DNA of 64,000 nucleotides from Siphonodentalium dalli (Eukaryota; Mollusca; Scaphopoda; Gadilida; Siphonodentaliidae): NCBI GenBank assembly GCA_032622095.1, contig CP136066.1, positions 45,025,835 to 45,089,834 of the forward strand, read 5' to 3'. Shown piece by piece: positions 46,301 to 47,507 of this stretch (position 1 is its first letter; each line of letters starts with the position of its first letter). The notes under the pieces were generated by a model. It saw only the letters and a program-made list of their open reading frames with translations, ran no database searches and was not told where the DNA came from. The position numbers and the translations under genes were made by a program.

Positions 46301-47507
46301 TTTGAACTTTCATTTTCACGGAAGCTACTTTATATTCTAGGACATACTTAATTAAATTCTCCTTGCCAGGTATTATTGGTCATTATACATGTACCGTACC
46401 ATCATAAATTTGTAAATACTGTGACTTGTAGCTTGTTCATTTATATAGTCTCAATCAGACGTAATTGCATAATTGCATGCGTAATTACATGATTAATTAT
46501 CTGGATATCATCAACAGAATTAATGCACCCACGGAAATGATCGACTTGCGTAATATACGTAGCTTTGGATTGCTTTGTGGGACACTCAGGTGCAAGGAAA
46601 TTGCTACTTTTTAGTGTCAAATAAAAAAAAATTCGCGTTATGTGTTTTCCCAATACGGACTCATTAATTTTCCCTTGGCGGAAACACTGGTCAACGGTCA
46701 CCATTTAATTGTGCGAACTATTATGAATAAAAGAATACAGGACCACAATAAATGATAACACAACCCCGATTTATAGTATACTTTCTGTGTGTCACGTAGA
46801 GTATCTACAGTTTAAATTGGTTTTTCTATATCAAACACACATTTTAATGTGGACGCAAATCAGGGGGTTTACACTACAGTAAAGGTGCATGACAAAGCTC
46901 TGAATTTAATTTGCAACATTATCTACGCCCGTAAGCTAAAATTAGATGTTCCACGTGTTTAATTGTATACAAAAGCGGGCGTTTTTTTTTAAGACGCCAG
47001 CCAATCAGGTGGCAGGATTTCCCAGGGATGTGCAAACGGAAAAGAGGAGTACTTCCGTTCGACGTACGAGCGCGACTAGCAATTGTACTTCGAAATTCAT
47101 TTACGACTGCGCAGTAGCGTAACTTCACCAGAGTGACCGTCTCATTACCACTGTGTATACCGTAATGCAACCAGTAATAGCGCAGGCATTACTGGGGTAT
47201 TACCCCATTTTTCAAGTCAATTACTTTGAGGATAGCGGCCCTGTAGCGGTATGCATACTGGTATATGAGAGAGAAGTCACTTCTCCCTGGGACATAAATA
47301 TGGAGAAGGGGCACATTTCAGGGAGAAGATGTCTCCCAAGTCGCCCTCTAGGCTGGTCCCTGAATCGGAGCGTTACTGTAATTAATTACTACTCACCTTG
47401 CATTTCACTGACTTGATGACTTTCTTAACTTTGGACTCACAAAAAGCCCCTCTATACTTGGCACTGACTTCAGTGCCAAACAGGAGAAATGGTGGGTCAT
47501 CTCCAGT
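949..47507 (-). CDS. ARID4: ARID4 (RBBP1-like) chromatin protein, N-terminal half, 13 exons, partial
   Basis: Join on the minus strand of 47507-47397, 41654-41589, 41241-41148, 40608-40529, 38892-38798, 32992-32777, 28471-28392, 27783-27674, 13012-12940, 6375-6281, 3711-3617, 2660-2513 and 1306-949 (about 1.62 kb coding). Every exon has an AG acceptor and GT donor and all phases join into one open frame. The protein aligns by eye along its length with vertebrate ARID4A/ARID4B: Tudor-like start ([19 protein letters not shown]), [33 protein letters not shown]1NT region, then the ARID domain ([31 protein letters not shown]). Known family role: nuclear Sin3/HDAC-associated and RB-binding transcriptional regulator. 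The start Met exon beyond 47507 was not found, and the chromo-barrel and C-terminus lie off the left edge. ARID4A versus ARID4B cannot be separated; invertebrates probably have one ancestral gene. Confidence 0.93.
1615..1686. mobile_element. Short internally deleted TTAA MITE, family 2 (copy b)
   Basis: Only the two inverted ends remain: TTAACCCTTCCATGACTGGA at the left, and CAGCTCCTGTTATGAAAGGG followed by TTAA at the right. It is 72 bp long including both TTAA. The hairpin modules are missing. Confidence 0.65.
1758..1805 (-). pseudogene. Degenerate second copy of the ARID4 exon l 3' splice-junction segment
   Basis: About 46 of 48 bases align with 2487-2533 (CATATAGATACATACTGCAG shared, then a divergent run through GGGAGATCGT). 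The 2487-2533 copy covers the end of exon l plus its donor. In this copy the GT donor is changed, so it is probably a non-functional partial duplication. Confidence 0.5.
1930..2482. repeat. Tandem-unit dispersed element ending in GACGGACGGACG
   Basis: Three imperfect units of about 150 bp carry 'GCAGGTGCACAGGTTCCCAT'-like cores and AAAGTCGAAAAAGGG stretches, followed by CGGACGGACGGACGACGGAC and a C-rich 'GTATACCCCCC...GGGGGATATAA' hairpin at 2449-2484. This is the same terminal design as 7180-7240 and 33600-33672. Confidence 0.6.
2513..2660 (-). CDS. ARID4: ARID4 exon l: end of ARID domain and linker
   Basis: Starts [17 protein letters not shown], the last ARID helix (vertebrate YLYGFEEYC), then turns into a basic serine-rich linker ending KSPRSPR. 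The donor is GTAGCT. About 46 bp covering this donor are repeated in degenerate form at 1758-1805. Confidence 0.88.
2996..3085. repeat. Right half of the 150-bp palindromic foldback family
   Basis: Contains TAGCATCACTAAATTCACCC, then the CTCTGGGGACCTCATTCTGC end and the AAATGACAGACACCCTATTT terminal arm. The left arm is missing. Confidence 0.6.
3617..3711 (-). CDS. ARID4: ARID4 exon k: ARID domain, DNA-contact half
   Basis: Encodes [19 protein letters not shown] then a stretch ending LKNAYKK. It matches the W..V...LG.P......A...K..Y.KYL pattern of ARID domains. It ends in phase 2 and joins exon l to give [12 protein letters not shown]. Confidence 0.93.
3727..3950. mobile_element. TTAA-type foldback MITE, family 2 (copy c), one end lost
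   Basis: The left end reads TAACCCTTTCATGACGGGAG. Two hairpins with ATTCTCTTATATATG cores follow. No matching right end is visible. Confidence 0.55.
4203..5761. mobile_element. TA-flanked MITE with a nested hAT-like insertion
   Basis: Outer inverted ends AAGGCCCACTTAATTTTCGA and ...AAGTGGGCCTT are flanked by TA on both sides, as for Tc1/mariner-type targets. A cleaner copy of the same family, 457 bp, is at 55932-56388. The excess length is the hAT-like element 4489-5563 inside it. Flanking DNA at 4086-4208 is partly repeated at 5764-6210. Confidence 0.7.
4489..5563. mobile_element. Non-autonomous hAT-like element with 8-bp target duplication
   Basis: The ends TAGGGGTGCCACGATTAATC and ...ATTGTGGCGCCTCTA are inverted. 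Both sides carry GTTATTCC (4481-4488 and 5564-5571), the 8-bp target duplication expected of hAT. A second copy is at 44809-45683. No transposase ORF is present. The internal AATCGATTA-rich ends are the family signature. Confidence 0.85.
5764..6210. repeat. Direct repeat of the DNA flanking the TA element
   Basis: 5764-5838 repeats 4086-4160 almost exactly (ATTAAAACTATCAGCCAATT...). 6170-6210 repeats 4168-4208 (TCTTCAGACTCTAG). About 330 bp of unmatched sequence sits between the two matching parts. Confidence 0.6.
6281..6375 (-). CDS. ARID4: ARID4 exon j: ARID domain core
   Basis: Encodes [20 protein letters not shown] then [12 protein letters not shown], the most diagnostic part of an ARID domain (GTPI..P...LDLY.LF..V...GG). 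Donor GTGAGT and acceptor TTTTGCAG are present. Confidence 0.96.
6715..7240. repeat. Tandem-unit 'pearl-like' dispersed element
   Basis: Three units contain TTTGAACAAATCTGAA, GTCACCTAGGGAACAT and ACCAAATATGAACCCAT, then a GGACGGATGGATGGACAGAC tract. Related copies are at 7375-7740 and 9735-10185. No coding potential. Confidence 0.6.
7375..7740. repeat. Tandem-unit 'pearl-like' dispersed element, second copy
   Basis: Same TTTGAACAAATCTGAATG and GTCACCTGGGGAACAT cores as 6715-7240. It ends in a degenerate GATGGACGGATAG tract and a CAATATACCCCCC terminus at 7718-7731. Confidence 0.55.
7806..7925. repeat. Palindromic foldback family copy
   Basis: The arms TTTGCAGAATGAGGTCCCC and TCTGGGGACCTCATTCTG face each other around AGGGTGAATTTAATGA / CATCACCAAATTCACCC. 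Further copies, in various states of decay, lie at 8118-8228, 8345-8450, 8640-8765 and 9122-9265. Confidence 0.7.
8118..9265. repeat. Cluster of four decayed palindromic foldback copies
   Basis: Copies at about 8118-8228, 8345-8450, 8640-8765 and 9122-9265 each show AGCAGAAT(G/T)AGG and the inverse CCTCA(T/C)TCTG(C) ends with GGTGATGCTAG centres. The DNA between them (8770-9120) is low complexity with GGGAGGGGGTGGGTGGGGGAG at 8991-9011 and nothing coding. Confidence 0.6.
9735..10185. repeat. Tandem-unit 'pearl-like' element with long ACGG tract
   Basis: Cores as at 6715-7240, then an (ACGGACGGACAGACGG)n tract at 10088-10160 followed by ACGAGGAGTGATGACTATAG. This is the longest such microsatellite in the window. 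Confidence 0.65.
10373..10626. repeat. Two back-to-back palindromic foldback copies
   Basis: Runs from CAAGCCTTGAAATAGAGTGT to the inverse ACCCTATTTCAAGGCTTG. It contains two full inner palindromes (GAATGAGGTCCCCAGAGGGT and GAATGAGGTTCCCAGAGGAT arms) separated by GCTTACACCTCAGC. Confidence 0.75.
10643..10894. mobile_element. TTAA-flanked foldback MITE, family 2 (copy d)
   Basis: TTAACCCTTCAATGACTGGA at the left, inverse TCATGGACCGCATGATAGG then TTAA at the right, with degraded hairpins between. Confidence 0.6.
12205..12295. mobile_element. Fragment of TTAA MITE family 2
   Basis: AATAAGAGAATGCATTGGCA and GGCTCCCGGCATGAAAAGG then TTAA form the right end only. Confidence 0.5.
12378..12497. repeat. 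Palindromic foldback family copy
   Basis: TTTGCAGAATGAGGTTCCCA...GGTGAATTTAGTGA is mirrored by TCACTAAATTAACCCTCTGG...CTCATTCTGC. A second copy follows at 12692-12812. Confidence 0.7.
12692..12812. repeat. Palindromic foldback family copy next to ARID4 exon i
   Basis: AGCAGAATGAGATCCCCAGT and the inverse GTGGACCTCATTCTGCAAAT bracket a TAGTGAAGCTAGCCCACTAT centre. It lies about 130 bp from the exon i donor. Confidence 0.65.
12940..13012 (-). CDS. ARID4: ARID4 exon i: start of ARID domain
   Basis: Encodes [20 protein letters not shown] then MDDR. It is the first helix of the ARID domain, matching vertebrate [21 protein letters not shown] across the junction with exon j. The acceptor TTTTGCAG directly follows the minisatellite that starts near 13022. 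Confidence 0.93.
13022..13418. repeat. AT-rich minisatellite, left segment
   Basis: About 16 units of roughly 22-26 bp follow GG(G/C)(C/T)(A/G)CATGTATTAAATATATATA. The same array continues at 13920-14100, 23108-23736 and 26620-26732. The gaps are transposon insertions. Confidence 0.85.
13419..13818. mobile_element. TTAA-flanked double-hairpin MITE, family 1 (copy 1)
   Basis: Flanked by TTAA, with ends CCCTTTACCCAACAAACCGG and ...TGTTGGTTAAAGGG (the right end has one inserted-base variation). Two 70-bp hairpins made from GCCAATGCATTCTCTTATAT and its complement are separated by about 90 bp. TTAA targets with CCC termini point to piggyBac-type mobilisation. It has no ORF. Confidence 0.8.
13920..14100. 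repeat. Minisatellite flanking the left end of the DIRS/Ngaro element
   Basis: Units of 37 bp: AAATATATATAGTAAATATA plus TATAGGGG(TG or CA)CATGTATT. The array stops at ...TATATATAGTAAA and resumes at TAAATATATATAGGGG at 23104. Confidence 0.85.
14101..14538 (+). repeat. DIRS/Ngaro split direct repeat A1
   Basis: 438 bp identical to 22301-22738, offset exactly 8200. Begins TAAAATCAAGATTATCAGTA and ends ...GATTCAAATTCC. No TG/CA termini, so not a conventional LTR. Confidence 0.92.
14726..15424 (+). CDS. SGNH/GDSL-type hydrolase ORF of the DIRS/Ngaro element
   Basis: 232 aa starting [16 protein letters not shown] blocks are all visible: block I WGHS with Ser18, block II around Gly59-Gly60, block III GGND with Asn89, block V DGVH with Asp198 and His201. 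The fold family includes esterases and acetylhydrolases, and SGNH ORFs are known in Ngaro-group retrotransposons. The substrate and role in retrotransposition are not known. The frame is open 47 codons further upstream, but that extension has no conserved features, so this Met was chosen. No signal peptide is seen. All catalytic positions are intact, so the product may be active. Confidence 0.85.
   Translation: MDVAAPANEVRVLVWGHSYIRRLSEEHFRMLLGPQTDYFRAFGFDAEAGKFVVRMLGVGGSTVRSVQLRDWSAVLGYNPHIVILQLGGNDLAQPSEDGLSVAAALAVLARRLVREVGVKLVFIGQLFPRTAVKYKARLPSGQSALIPSPVDPVTYNVRTLEVSNKLLTFFHSFQLPGSQIVVWPHRHLGILAVQYLRDGVHLNDMGQILFFRSLRGAILHAIGKLRHLSMFQ
15425..16649 (+). other. Non-coding spacer inside the DIRS/Ngaro element
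   Basis: No supported ORF. It contains a G15 run at 15441-15455, an A-rich CAAAAACAAAACAAACAAAA tract near 15717-15762, and T-rich sequence up to the gag-like start. The G run sits just past the hydrolase stop. Confidence 0.6.
16650..18409 (+). CDS. Gag-like ORF of the DIRS/Ngaro element, interrupted by one frameshift
   Basis: Starts [13 protein letters not shown] with a basic AT-hook-like GRGRPRK, then a Pro/Ser/Thr-rich region with an in-frame 165-bp tandem duplication (16878-17042 and 17043-17207). The first frame closes at 17777. The conserved C-terminal part ([16 protein letters not shown] onward) is in the -1 frame from the A6 run at 17709-17714 and ends at 18409. That part carries a CCCH-like finger: C-x8-C-x4-C-x3-H in the segment [11 protein letters not shown]...TYNH, then CPVC. 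Role by analogy: nucleic-acid-binding structural protein. The shift may be a mutation, a programmed -1 slip, or a sequencing error in a homopolymer. Confidence 0.75.
18378..20003 (+). CDS. Reverse transcriptase-RNase H of the DIRS/Ngaro element
   Basis: 541 aa, overlapping the gag-like frame by 32 nt. RT region: [20 protein letters not shown], catalytic Asp167 in [21 protein letters not shown], and the active-site VLDDIFLV with Asp235-Asp236. RNase H region: Asp399 (YTDAAQ), Glu431 (LELYP), Asp456 (HCDNEA) and Asp506 (CDLISR) supply the full acidic tetrad. It copies the element RNA into DNA and removes the template RNA. No protease or integrase domain follows, as is normal for DIRS-order elements. 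Met18378 is the first in frame, but a shift from gag is possible. Confidence 0.93.
   Translation: MSVHNQIKRSDPLKLKLTVTPVKIDPLRHLLEGYISQEVLYLLEGFTYGFRLGYTGPPASQLSPNLKSAADFPHIMTEKIQKELAAGRAAGPFDEPPLANFRVSPLGLVPKKTPGDFRVIHHLSYPDGSSVNDGIPECNSTVHYATIYDAIRLIKSAGTGSFCSRTDIKSAFKCLGVHSKDHNLLGFSWQGKYYYDRTLPMGASSSCKIFERFSTALEWIAINKIGISRVTHVLDDIFLVQSTESLCKQSLDLLLKMCAFIGVPMAPEKTFQPTQIITFLGIELDTVNMEARLPADKLNDCRHRLQSLLGVTKSTLKEIQSIIGVLNFACSVILPGRVFLRRLINLTLHISKPHHHIRLNREVKADLRLWLTFLQTYNGRTFFLDEHWRSNDQYHLYTDAAQSVGYGAIFGNRWFCGLFHDVKSIHISVLELYPIVLALSHWGAQLANSSITFHCDNEAVVHVINRQTCKDIHLLQLLRRLVLETMNHNILIRACHIPGKSNTLCDLISRQQVDKFRQAAPWMTPEPELIPPELHLHHLLE
19889..20887 (+). CDS. Tyrosine recombinase of the DIRS/Ngaro element
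   Basis: 332 aa, overlapping the RT-RNase H 3' end by 115 nt in another frame. An N-terminal SAM-like core-binding part ([16 protein letters not shown]) is followed by the catalytic domain with Arg182 (ALARIGEL), His292 and Arg295 (HSFRIGG), Trp318 (GRWKSD) and nucleophile Tyr326 (FRKYIR). All tetrad positions are present, so the enzyme looks intact. It replaces the DDE integrase: the family joins a circular cDNA to the target by recombination. The Met at 19940 (MDDTRTRT) is a possible later start. No introns or breaks are seen. Confidence 0.93.
   Translation: MRSYLSPTGRQIQTGRSMDDTRTRTDTTGAASPPLAGIVTHLLEHSLNPSTILQYQRVWRIYLCYCSQFQISPELPITMLNFLYFIAFLYHHQYSNQSIRSMLSALSFYHKSRGLPDHSTNFLVQKALIGITRLCPSTDIRLPITRSLLDQLIPSLDHCLPDQYSKLLYKSMFSVAFFALARIGELCISNSSQIPLVVQLSDIHFQDTSMSIQFRHFKHNINARPHHITIHHQKASICPVCFLCRYLPHRGSSPGPLFLSARKHPVTKKDFDSVLRLSLTFCHLDPHVYKGHSFRIGGCTDAAARGYSDAQIRLLGRWKSDAFRKYIRPQPL
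20954..21554 (+). repeat. Interspersed palindromic 23-bp repeats in the DIRS/Ngaro 3' region
   Basis: Seven copies centred on CTGAAAAG(A/T)ATTCAG, starting at 20954, 21024, 21083, 21159, 21375, 21444 and 21532, plus a half copy at 21209. Each has CTGAA/TTCAG inverted arms and a conserved tail: GCCAAAT in the first four, ACCAGA or ACTAGC in the last three. Spacing is 59-76 bp inside the first cluster. Confidence 0.8.
22127..22304 (+). repeat. DIRS/Ngaro split direct repeat B1
   Basis: 178 bp identical to 22930-23107 (offset 803), from GGCGGTTATGGCCCTCCACC to ...GAAGAACATAAA. Its last four bases TAAA are shared with the start of A2. Confidence 0.9.
22301..22738 (+). repeat. DIRS/Ngaro split direct repeat A2
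   Basis: Identical copy of A1 (14101-14538). It directly follows B1, so the B1/A2 boundary reproduces the joined ends of a circular form. Confidence 0.92.
22739..22929 (+). other. Unique segment between A2 and B2 of the DIRS/Ngaro element
   Basis: About 190 bp with no ORF and several ACTAGTCATGACTAGTCAT palindromic bases near 22797-22818. Confidence 0.6.
22930..23107 (+). repeat. DIRS/Ngaro split direct repeat B2 (right terminus)
   Basis: Identical to B1 over 178 bp. It ends ...AACATAAA and meets the minisatellite TATATATAGGGG. Confidence 0.9.
23108..23736. repeat. Minisatellite between the DIRS/Ngaro element and the Helitrons
   Basis: About 13 near-perfect 37-bp units (TATATAGGGGCACATGTATT...) followed by more diverged units from about 23585. 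The array ends at the A before the Helitron TC. Confidence 0.88.
24354..25176 (+). pseudogene. Helitron Pif1-like helicase C-terminal remnant
   Basis: Recognisable late helicase motifs: [62 protein letters not shown] and [16 protein letters not shown]. Rolling-circle Helitron helicases share these. The ATP-binding motifs and the Rep nuclease are absent. Two compensating frameshifts lie around 24655-24690, where the expected LxLRNLDPPKLCNG block reads out of frame, and another break follows 24998, after which the tail is scrambled. It is therefore a decayed fragment. The visible open stretch ends at 24998. Confidence 0.85.
25177..25640 (+). repeat. Tandem repeats inside the Helitron
   Basis: About four units of 100-115 bp carry TTTGTAAATATCAACTT, TTGACACCAATTTGAAC, TCAATGTATTCT and TGCCTCATTCTCACGCCA cores. 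Units are imperfect. No coding role is seen. Confidence 0.7.
25963..26619 (+). mobile_element. Second, non-autonomous Helitron abutting the first
   Basis: Starts TCTACTATATATTTTGAGAC directly after the CTAG of the first Helitron and ends with the hairpin CCCGCC-AGT-GGCGGG (26601-26615) and CTAA, then T. The 5' part (GTCCGCTACAGACTCGAGAA) resembles the first Helitron's (GTCCGCGATGGACTCGAAAA). It has no ORF. After it the minisatellite resumes. Confidence 0.7.
26620..26732. repeat. Minisatellite, right-hand segment
   Basis: Four 31-bp units GGGCACATGTATTAAATATA plus TATATATAT. It ends against a fragment of TTAA MITE family 2 (26731-26758). Confidence 0.85.
26826..26992. repeat. 31-bp tandem repeat, five copies
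   Basis: Unit TTATTTACGGTATATTGGCC then TGACCTAGGGA, five copies with two single-base variants. It lies in the ARID4 intron between exons h and i. Confidence 0.88.
27138..27660. repeat. Tandem-unit dispersed repeat
   Basis: Three units of about 170 bp with AGGTCACCCTGAAAATCCAT, GGTGATGATCGGATGA and CCAAAGGATTTAGTCATAC cores. Three related units are at 31290-31680. Confidence 0.65.
27674..27783 (-). CDS. ARID4: ARID4 exon h
   Basis: Encodes [20 protein letters not shown] followed by an acidic stretch ([12 protein letters not shown]). It corresponds to the ARID4 block FEQALEFHKSRTIPANWK. Its donor at 27672-27673 opens the 14.7-kb intron that holds the nested transposons. Confidence 0.9.
27978..28239. 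mobile_element. TTAA-flanked foldback MITE, family 2 (copy e)
   Basis: TTAACCTTTCTATGACTGGA at the left, GCGCAGCTCCCATCATGAAA then AGG TTAA at the right. Two good hairpins with ATTCTCTTATATATGCGAG cores. It is the best preserved copy of this family here. Confidence 0.75.
28392..28471 (-). CDS. ARID4: ARID4 exon g
   Basis: Encodes [20 protein letters not shown] then EKALKPG, the end of the RBB1NT-like region. The acceptor is TTAACAG and the donor is GTTAGT. Phases fit exons f and h. Confidence 0.88.
28590..28988. mobile_element. TTAA-flanked double-hairpin MITE, family 1 (copy 2)
   Basis: Ends CCCTTTACCCAACAAACCGG and ...TGTTGGGTAAAGGG, flanked by TTAA. Same orientation as copy 1 and nearly identical to it. 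Confidence 0.85.
29100..29282. repeat. Long near-perfect palindrome of about 183 bp
   Basis: The left arm CTTAACCACAGCAGAATTAT... and right arm ...ATAATTCTGCTGTGGTTAAG meet at CTCTCCCCGAGAG. Single arms occur alone at 40414-40498 and 49205-49289. Confidence 0.85.
29350..30269. mobile_element. hAT-like non-autonomous element
   Basis: Inverted ends TAGTGTTGAAACGATTA and TAATCGTTTCAACCCTA, with GTCGACTAGTCGA-rich subterminal repeats. GAGAGATA lies at 30270-30277 and at 29336-29343, but six extra bases separate the left copy from the end, so the 8-bp duplication is probable rather than clean. No transposase ORF. Confidence 0.6.
30303..30400. mobile_element. Small TTAA-flanked element with different ends (type 3)
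   Basis: TTAACCCTTTGAGTGCCAGG at the left and GGCAATCAAAGGG TTAA at the right. It holds one half of the shared hairpin module (GTGCCAATGCATTCTCTTAT). Confidence 0.65.
30712..31270. repeat. Cluster of palindromic foldback copies with a local tandem duplication
   Basis: 30712-30963 holds two back-to-back palindromes with CAAGCCTTGAAATAGTGTGT outer arms. 30964-31138 is a further full palindrome preceded by GTCAAACGACAATGCAGTCT, and 31138-31270 repeats that whole unit with a deleted centre. The tandem unit is about 175 bp. Confidence 0.8.
31290..31680. repeat. Tandem-unit dispersed repeat, second locus
   Basis: Three units with TCTAGAGGTCACC(C/A)CGA, GATCCA(A/T)A(C/T)GAAGTTTGG and CAAAGAGTAAAATCCAAGA, matching 27138-27660. 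Confidence 0.6.
32124..32523. mobile_element. TTAA-flanked double-hairpin MITE, family 1 (copy 3, inverted)
   Basis: Ends CCCTTTACCCAACAGAAGGG and ...CCGGTTTGTTGGGTAAAGGG, flanked by TTAA. It lies in the intron downstream of ARID4 exon f. Confidence 0.85.
32655..32766. repeat. Intronic segment shared with 47256-47370
   Basis: CAGTCACTTCTCCCTGGGA and ATCTCCCAAATCGCCCTGTA with GGTTGGTCCCTG match AGTCACTTCTCCCTGGGA and TCTCCCAAGTCGCCCTCTAG with GCTGGTCCCTG. Both copies end a few tens of bases from an ARID4 exon donor. Confidence 0.65.
32777..32992 (-). CDS. ARID4: ARID4 exon f: acidic linker and RBB1NT domain
   Basis: 72-codon-equivalent exon. It starts with an acidic serine-rich stretch ([13 protein letters not shown]), then [20 protein letters not shown] and [11 protein letters not shown], matching the RBB1NT domain of ARID4. 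The phase-2 junction with exon g gives [10 protein letters not shown], equivalent to vertebrate KFYSIARKDI. Confidence 0.92.
33040..33672. repeat. Tandem-unit dispersed element with GGACGGAC tract
   Basis: Three units of about 140-150 bp with CATAGTAGTGAA, CCATACCAAATTTCATT and GAGATATCTG, then GGACGGATGGACGGACGGAC and CAGTATACCCCCATTTT...GGGGTATAA. Confidence 0.65.
33676..34130. mobile_element. TTAA-flanked double-hairpin MITE, family 1 (copy 4, inverted, longer spacer)
   Basis: 455 bp. The central spacer is extended by a duplicated GAAAAATTAGAAAATTGTTA-like unit. Flanking TTAA is shared with the next element at 34130. Confidence 0.85.
34130..34601. mobile_element. TA-type MITE with AAAGG(C/T)ACG ends
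   Basis: Left end AAAGGCACGTGAGGCCTTA and right end AAGGCCAACCGTACCTTT are imperfectly inverted. The same right-end sequence, inverted, runs off the window at 63984-64000. The left end is poor, so limits are tentative. Confidence 0.4.
34644..34742. mobile_element. TTAA MITE family 2 (copy f), truncated
   Basis: AACCCTTCCATGACTGGAGC then a single hairpin half ending AATGCACTGGCACAGG. The right terminus is absent. Confidence 0.5.
34872..36376. mobile_element. Harbinger-like non-autonomous element flanked by TAA
   Basis: Terminal inverted repeats of about 47 bp beginning CCCTTGGAACAAACGTCGCA are flanked by TAA at 34869-34871 and 36377-36379. Three-base TWA duplications are typical of PIF/Harbinger. 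The inner part has several ACGTCGCACTACCGAC copies, and 35290-35670 is related to 50454-50960. No transposase ORF. Confidence 0.65.
37670..38400. repeat. Two adjoining tandem-unit elements with GGACGGACAGAC tract
   Basis: 37677-37850 repeats the window-start unit and ends CGGTCGGACGGACAGACAGA. 37920-38400 has three units of about 150 bp with AAAGGGCAATAACTCTG and GTTGACATCTGTG cores. No genes. Confidence 0.6.
38798..38892 (-). CDS. ARID4: ARID4 exon e
   Basis: Encodes [20 protein letters not shown] followed by a basic and serine-rich stretch. It matches ARID4 [18 protein letters not shown]. It ends in phase 2 with donor GTAAGT. Confidence 0.93.
39231..39380. repeat. 150-bp palindromic foldback element, near-perfect copy
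   Basis: Runs from CAAGCCTTGAAATAGTGTGT to ACACACTATTTCAAGGCTTG with only scattered mismatches between arms around GCATAGCGGGCTAGC. It is the cleanest full copy of the family. Confidence 0.85.
39480..39585. repeat. Palindromic foldback family copy, decayed
   Basis: CATTTGCAGAATGAGGTCCC, then AGGGTGAATTTAGTGATGCT, with an eroded right arm ending CCTAATTCTGC. A further remnant is at 40196-40265. Confidence 0.6.
39761..40160. mobile_element. TTAA-flanked double-hairpin MITE, family 1 (copy 5, inverted)
   Basis: 400 bp with ends CCCTTTACCCAACAGAACGG and ...TTTGTTGGGTAAAGGG, both flanked by TTAA. Confidence 0.85.
40414..40498. repeat. Solitary right arm of the 29100-29282 palindrome
   Basis: GAGAGCTTTCCGATGAATGG through CATAATTCTGCTGTGGTTAA, without its partner arm. 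Confidence 0.8.
40529..40608 (-). CDS. ARID4: ARID4 exon d
   Basis: Encodes [20 protein letters not shown] then KHFIESE, nearly identical to the vertebrate ARID4 motif [22 protein letters not shown]. The donor is GTGAGC and the acceptor is TAG. Confidence 0.94.
40771..40998. mobile_element. TTAA-flanked foldback MITE, family 2 (copy g)
   Basis: TTAACTCTTCCATGACTGGA at the left, AGCTCACATCACGAAAGGG then TTAA at the right, with two eroded hairpins. Confidence 0.65.
41148..41241 (-). CDS. ARID4: ARID4 exon c
   Basis: Encodes [20 protein letters not shown] then [11 protein letters not shown], equivalent to the GAIVEV...KLTDASWYTV block of vertebrate ARID4. It ends in phase 1 and joins exon d inside the conserved VVFDDGDE. 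Confidence 0.92.
41463..41530 (+). mobile_element. Possible Helitron 5'-end fragment
   Basis: TCTATACTAATAAAACTCAA preceded by A resembles many Helitron 5' ends. No matching 3' hairpin was found nearby. Confidence 0.3.
41589..41654 (-). CDS. ARID4: ARID4 exon b
   Basis: 22 codons reading [20 protein letters not shown], matching the ARID4 stretch between the first two Tudor blocks. It is in phase 0, with acceptor TTTTCAG and donor GTGAGT. Confidence 0.88.
41977..42151. repeat. Inverted repeat of about 175 bp
   Basis: The arms TTATGTTAAATAATTCACTC and GTGAATTATTTAACGTAATT continue through AAGAAACATGTGCGCC / GCGCACTTGTTTCTT with a very short loop at 42061-42064. It lies in the ARID4 intron upstream of exon b's donor side. 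Confidence 0.75.
43487..44500. mobile_element. Non-autonomous element with 21-bp repeats inside its inverted ends
   Basis: CAATACAG flanks both sides (43479-43486 and 44501-44508). The ends CGGTTCTACTATACGCAGCA and ...GCGTATAGTAGGACCC are inverted. Each end carries three to four GCAAGTCCC(T/C)GGTAAATGCA-type repeats and TAGGGTGGATTA. The 8-bp duplication suggests hAT. No transposase ORF. 44220-44300 has a short tandem duplication around ACCAGTATGTAAC. Confidence 0.7.
44809..45683. mobile_element. Non-autonomous hAT-like element, second copy
   Basis: The ends TAGGGGTGCCACGATTAATC and ...AATCGTGGCACCTCTA match the 4489-5563 element. GTACAATT is duplicated at 44801-44808 and 45684-45691. 875 bp, no ORF. 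Confidence 0.87.
45692..47396. other. ARID4 intron a, proximal part
   Basis: No exon recognised. 46960-47110 is richer in CpG and contains GCCAATCA, ACTTCCG and TGCGCAGTAGCG, which resemble CCAAT, ETS and NRF-1 sites. 47256-47370 is the repeat shared with 32655-32766. Confidence 0.4.
47397..47507 (-). CDS. ARID4: ARID4 exon a: start of N-terminal Tudor-like domain
   Basis: 37 codons, phase 0 at both ends. It contains [20 protein letters not shown], the conserved ARID4 N-terminus. The acceptor is ...TTTCAG at 47508-47510 and the donor is GTGAGT below 47397. The frame stays open upstream through in-frame Mets just before the acceptor, so MFQTGDD... is a formal alternative start. A separate upstream Met exon is more likely, because a good polypyrimidine acceptor sits exactly at the homology boundary. 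Confidence 0.9.
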
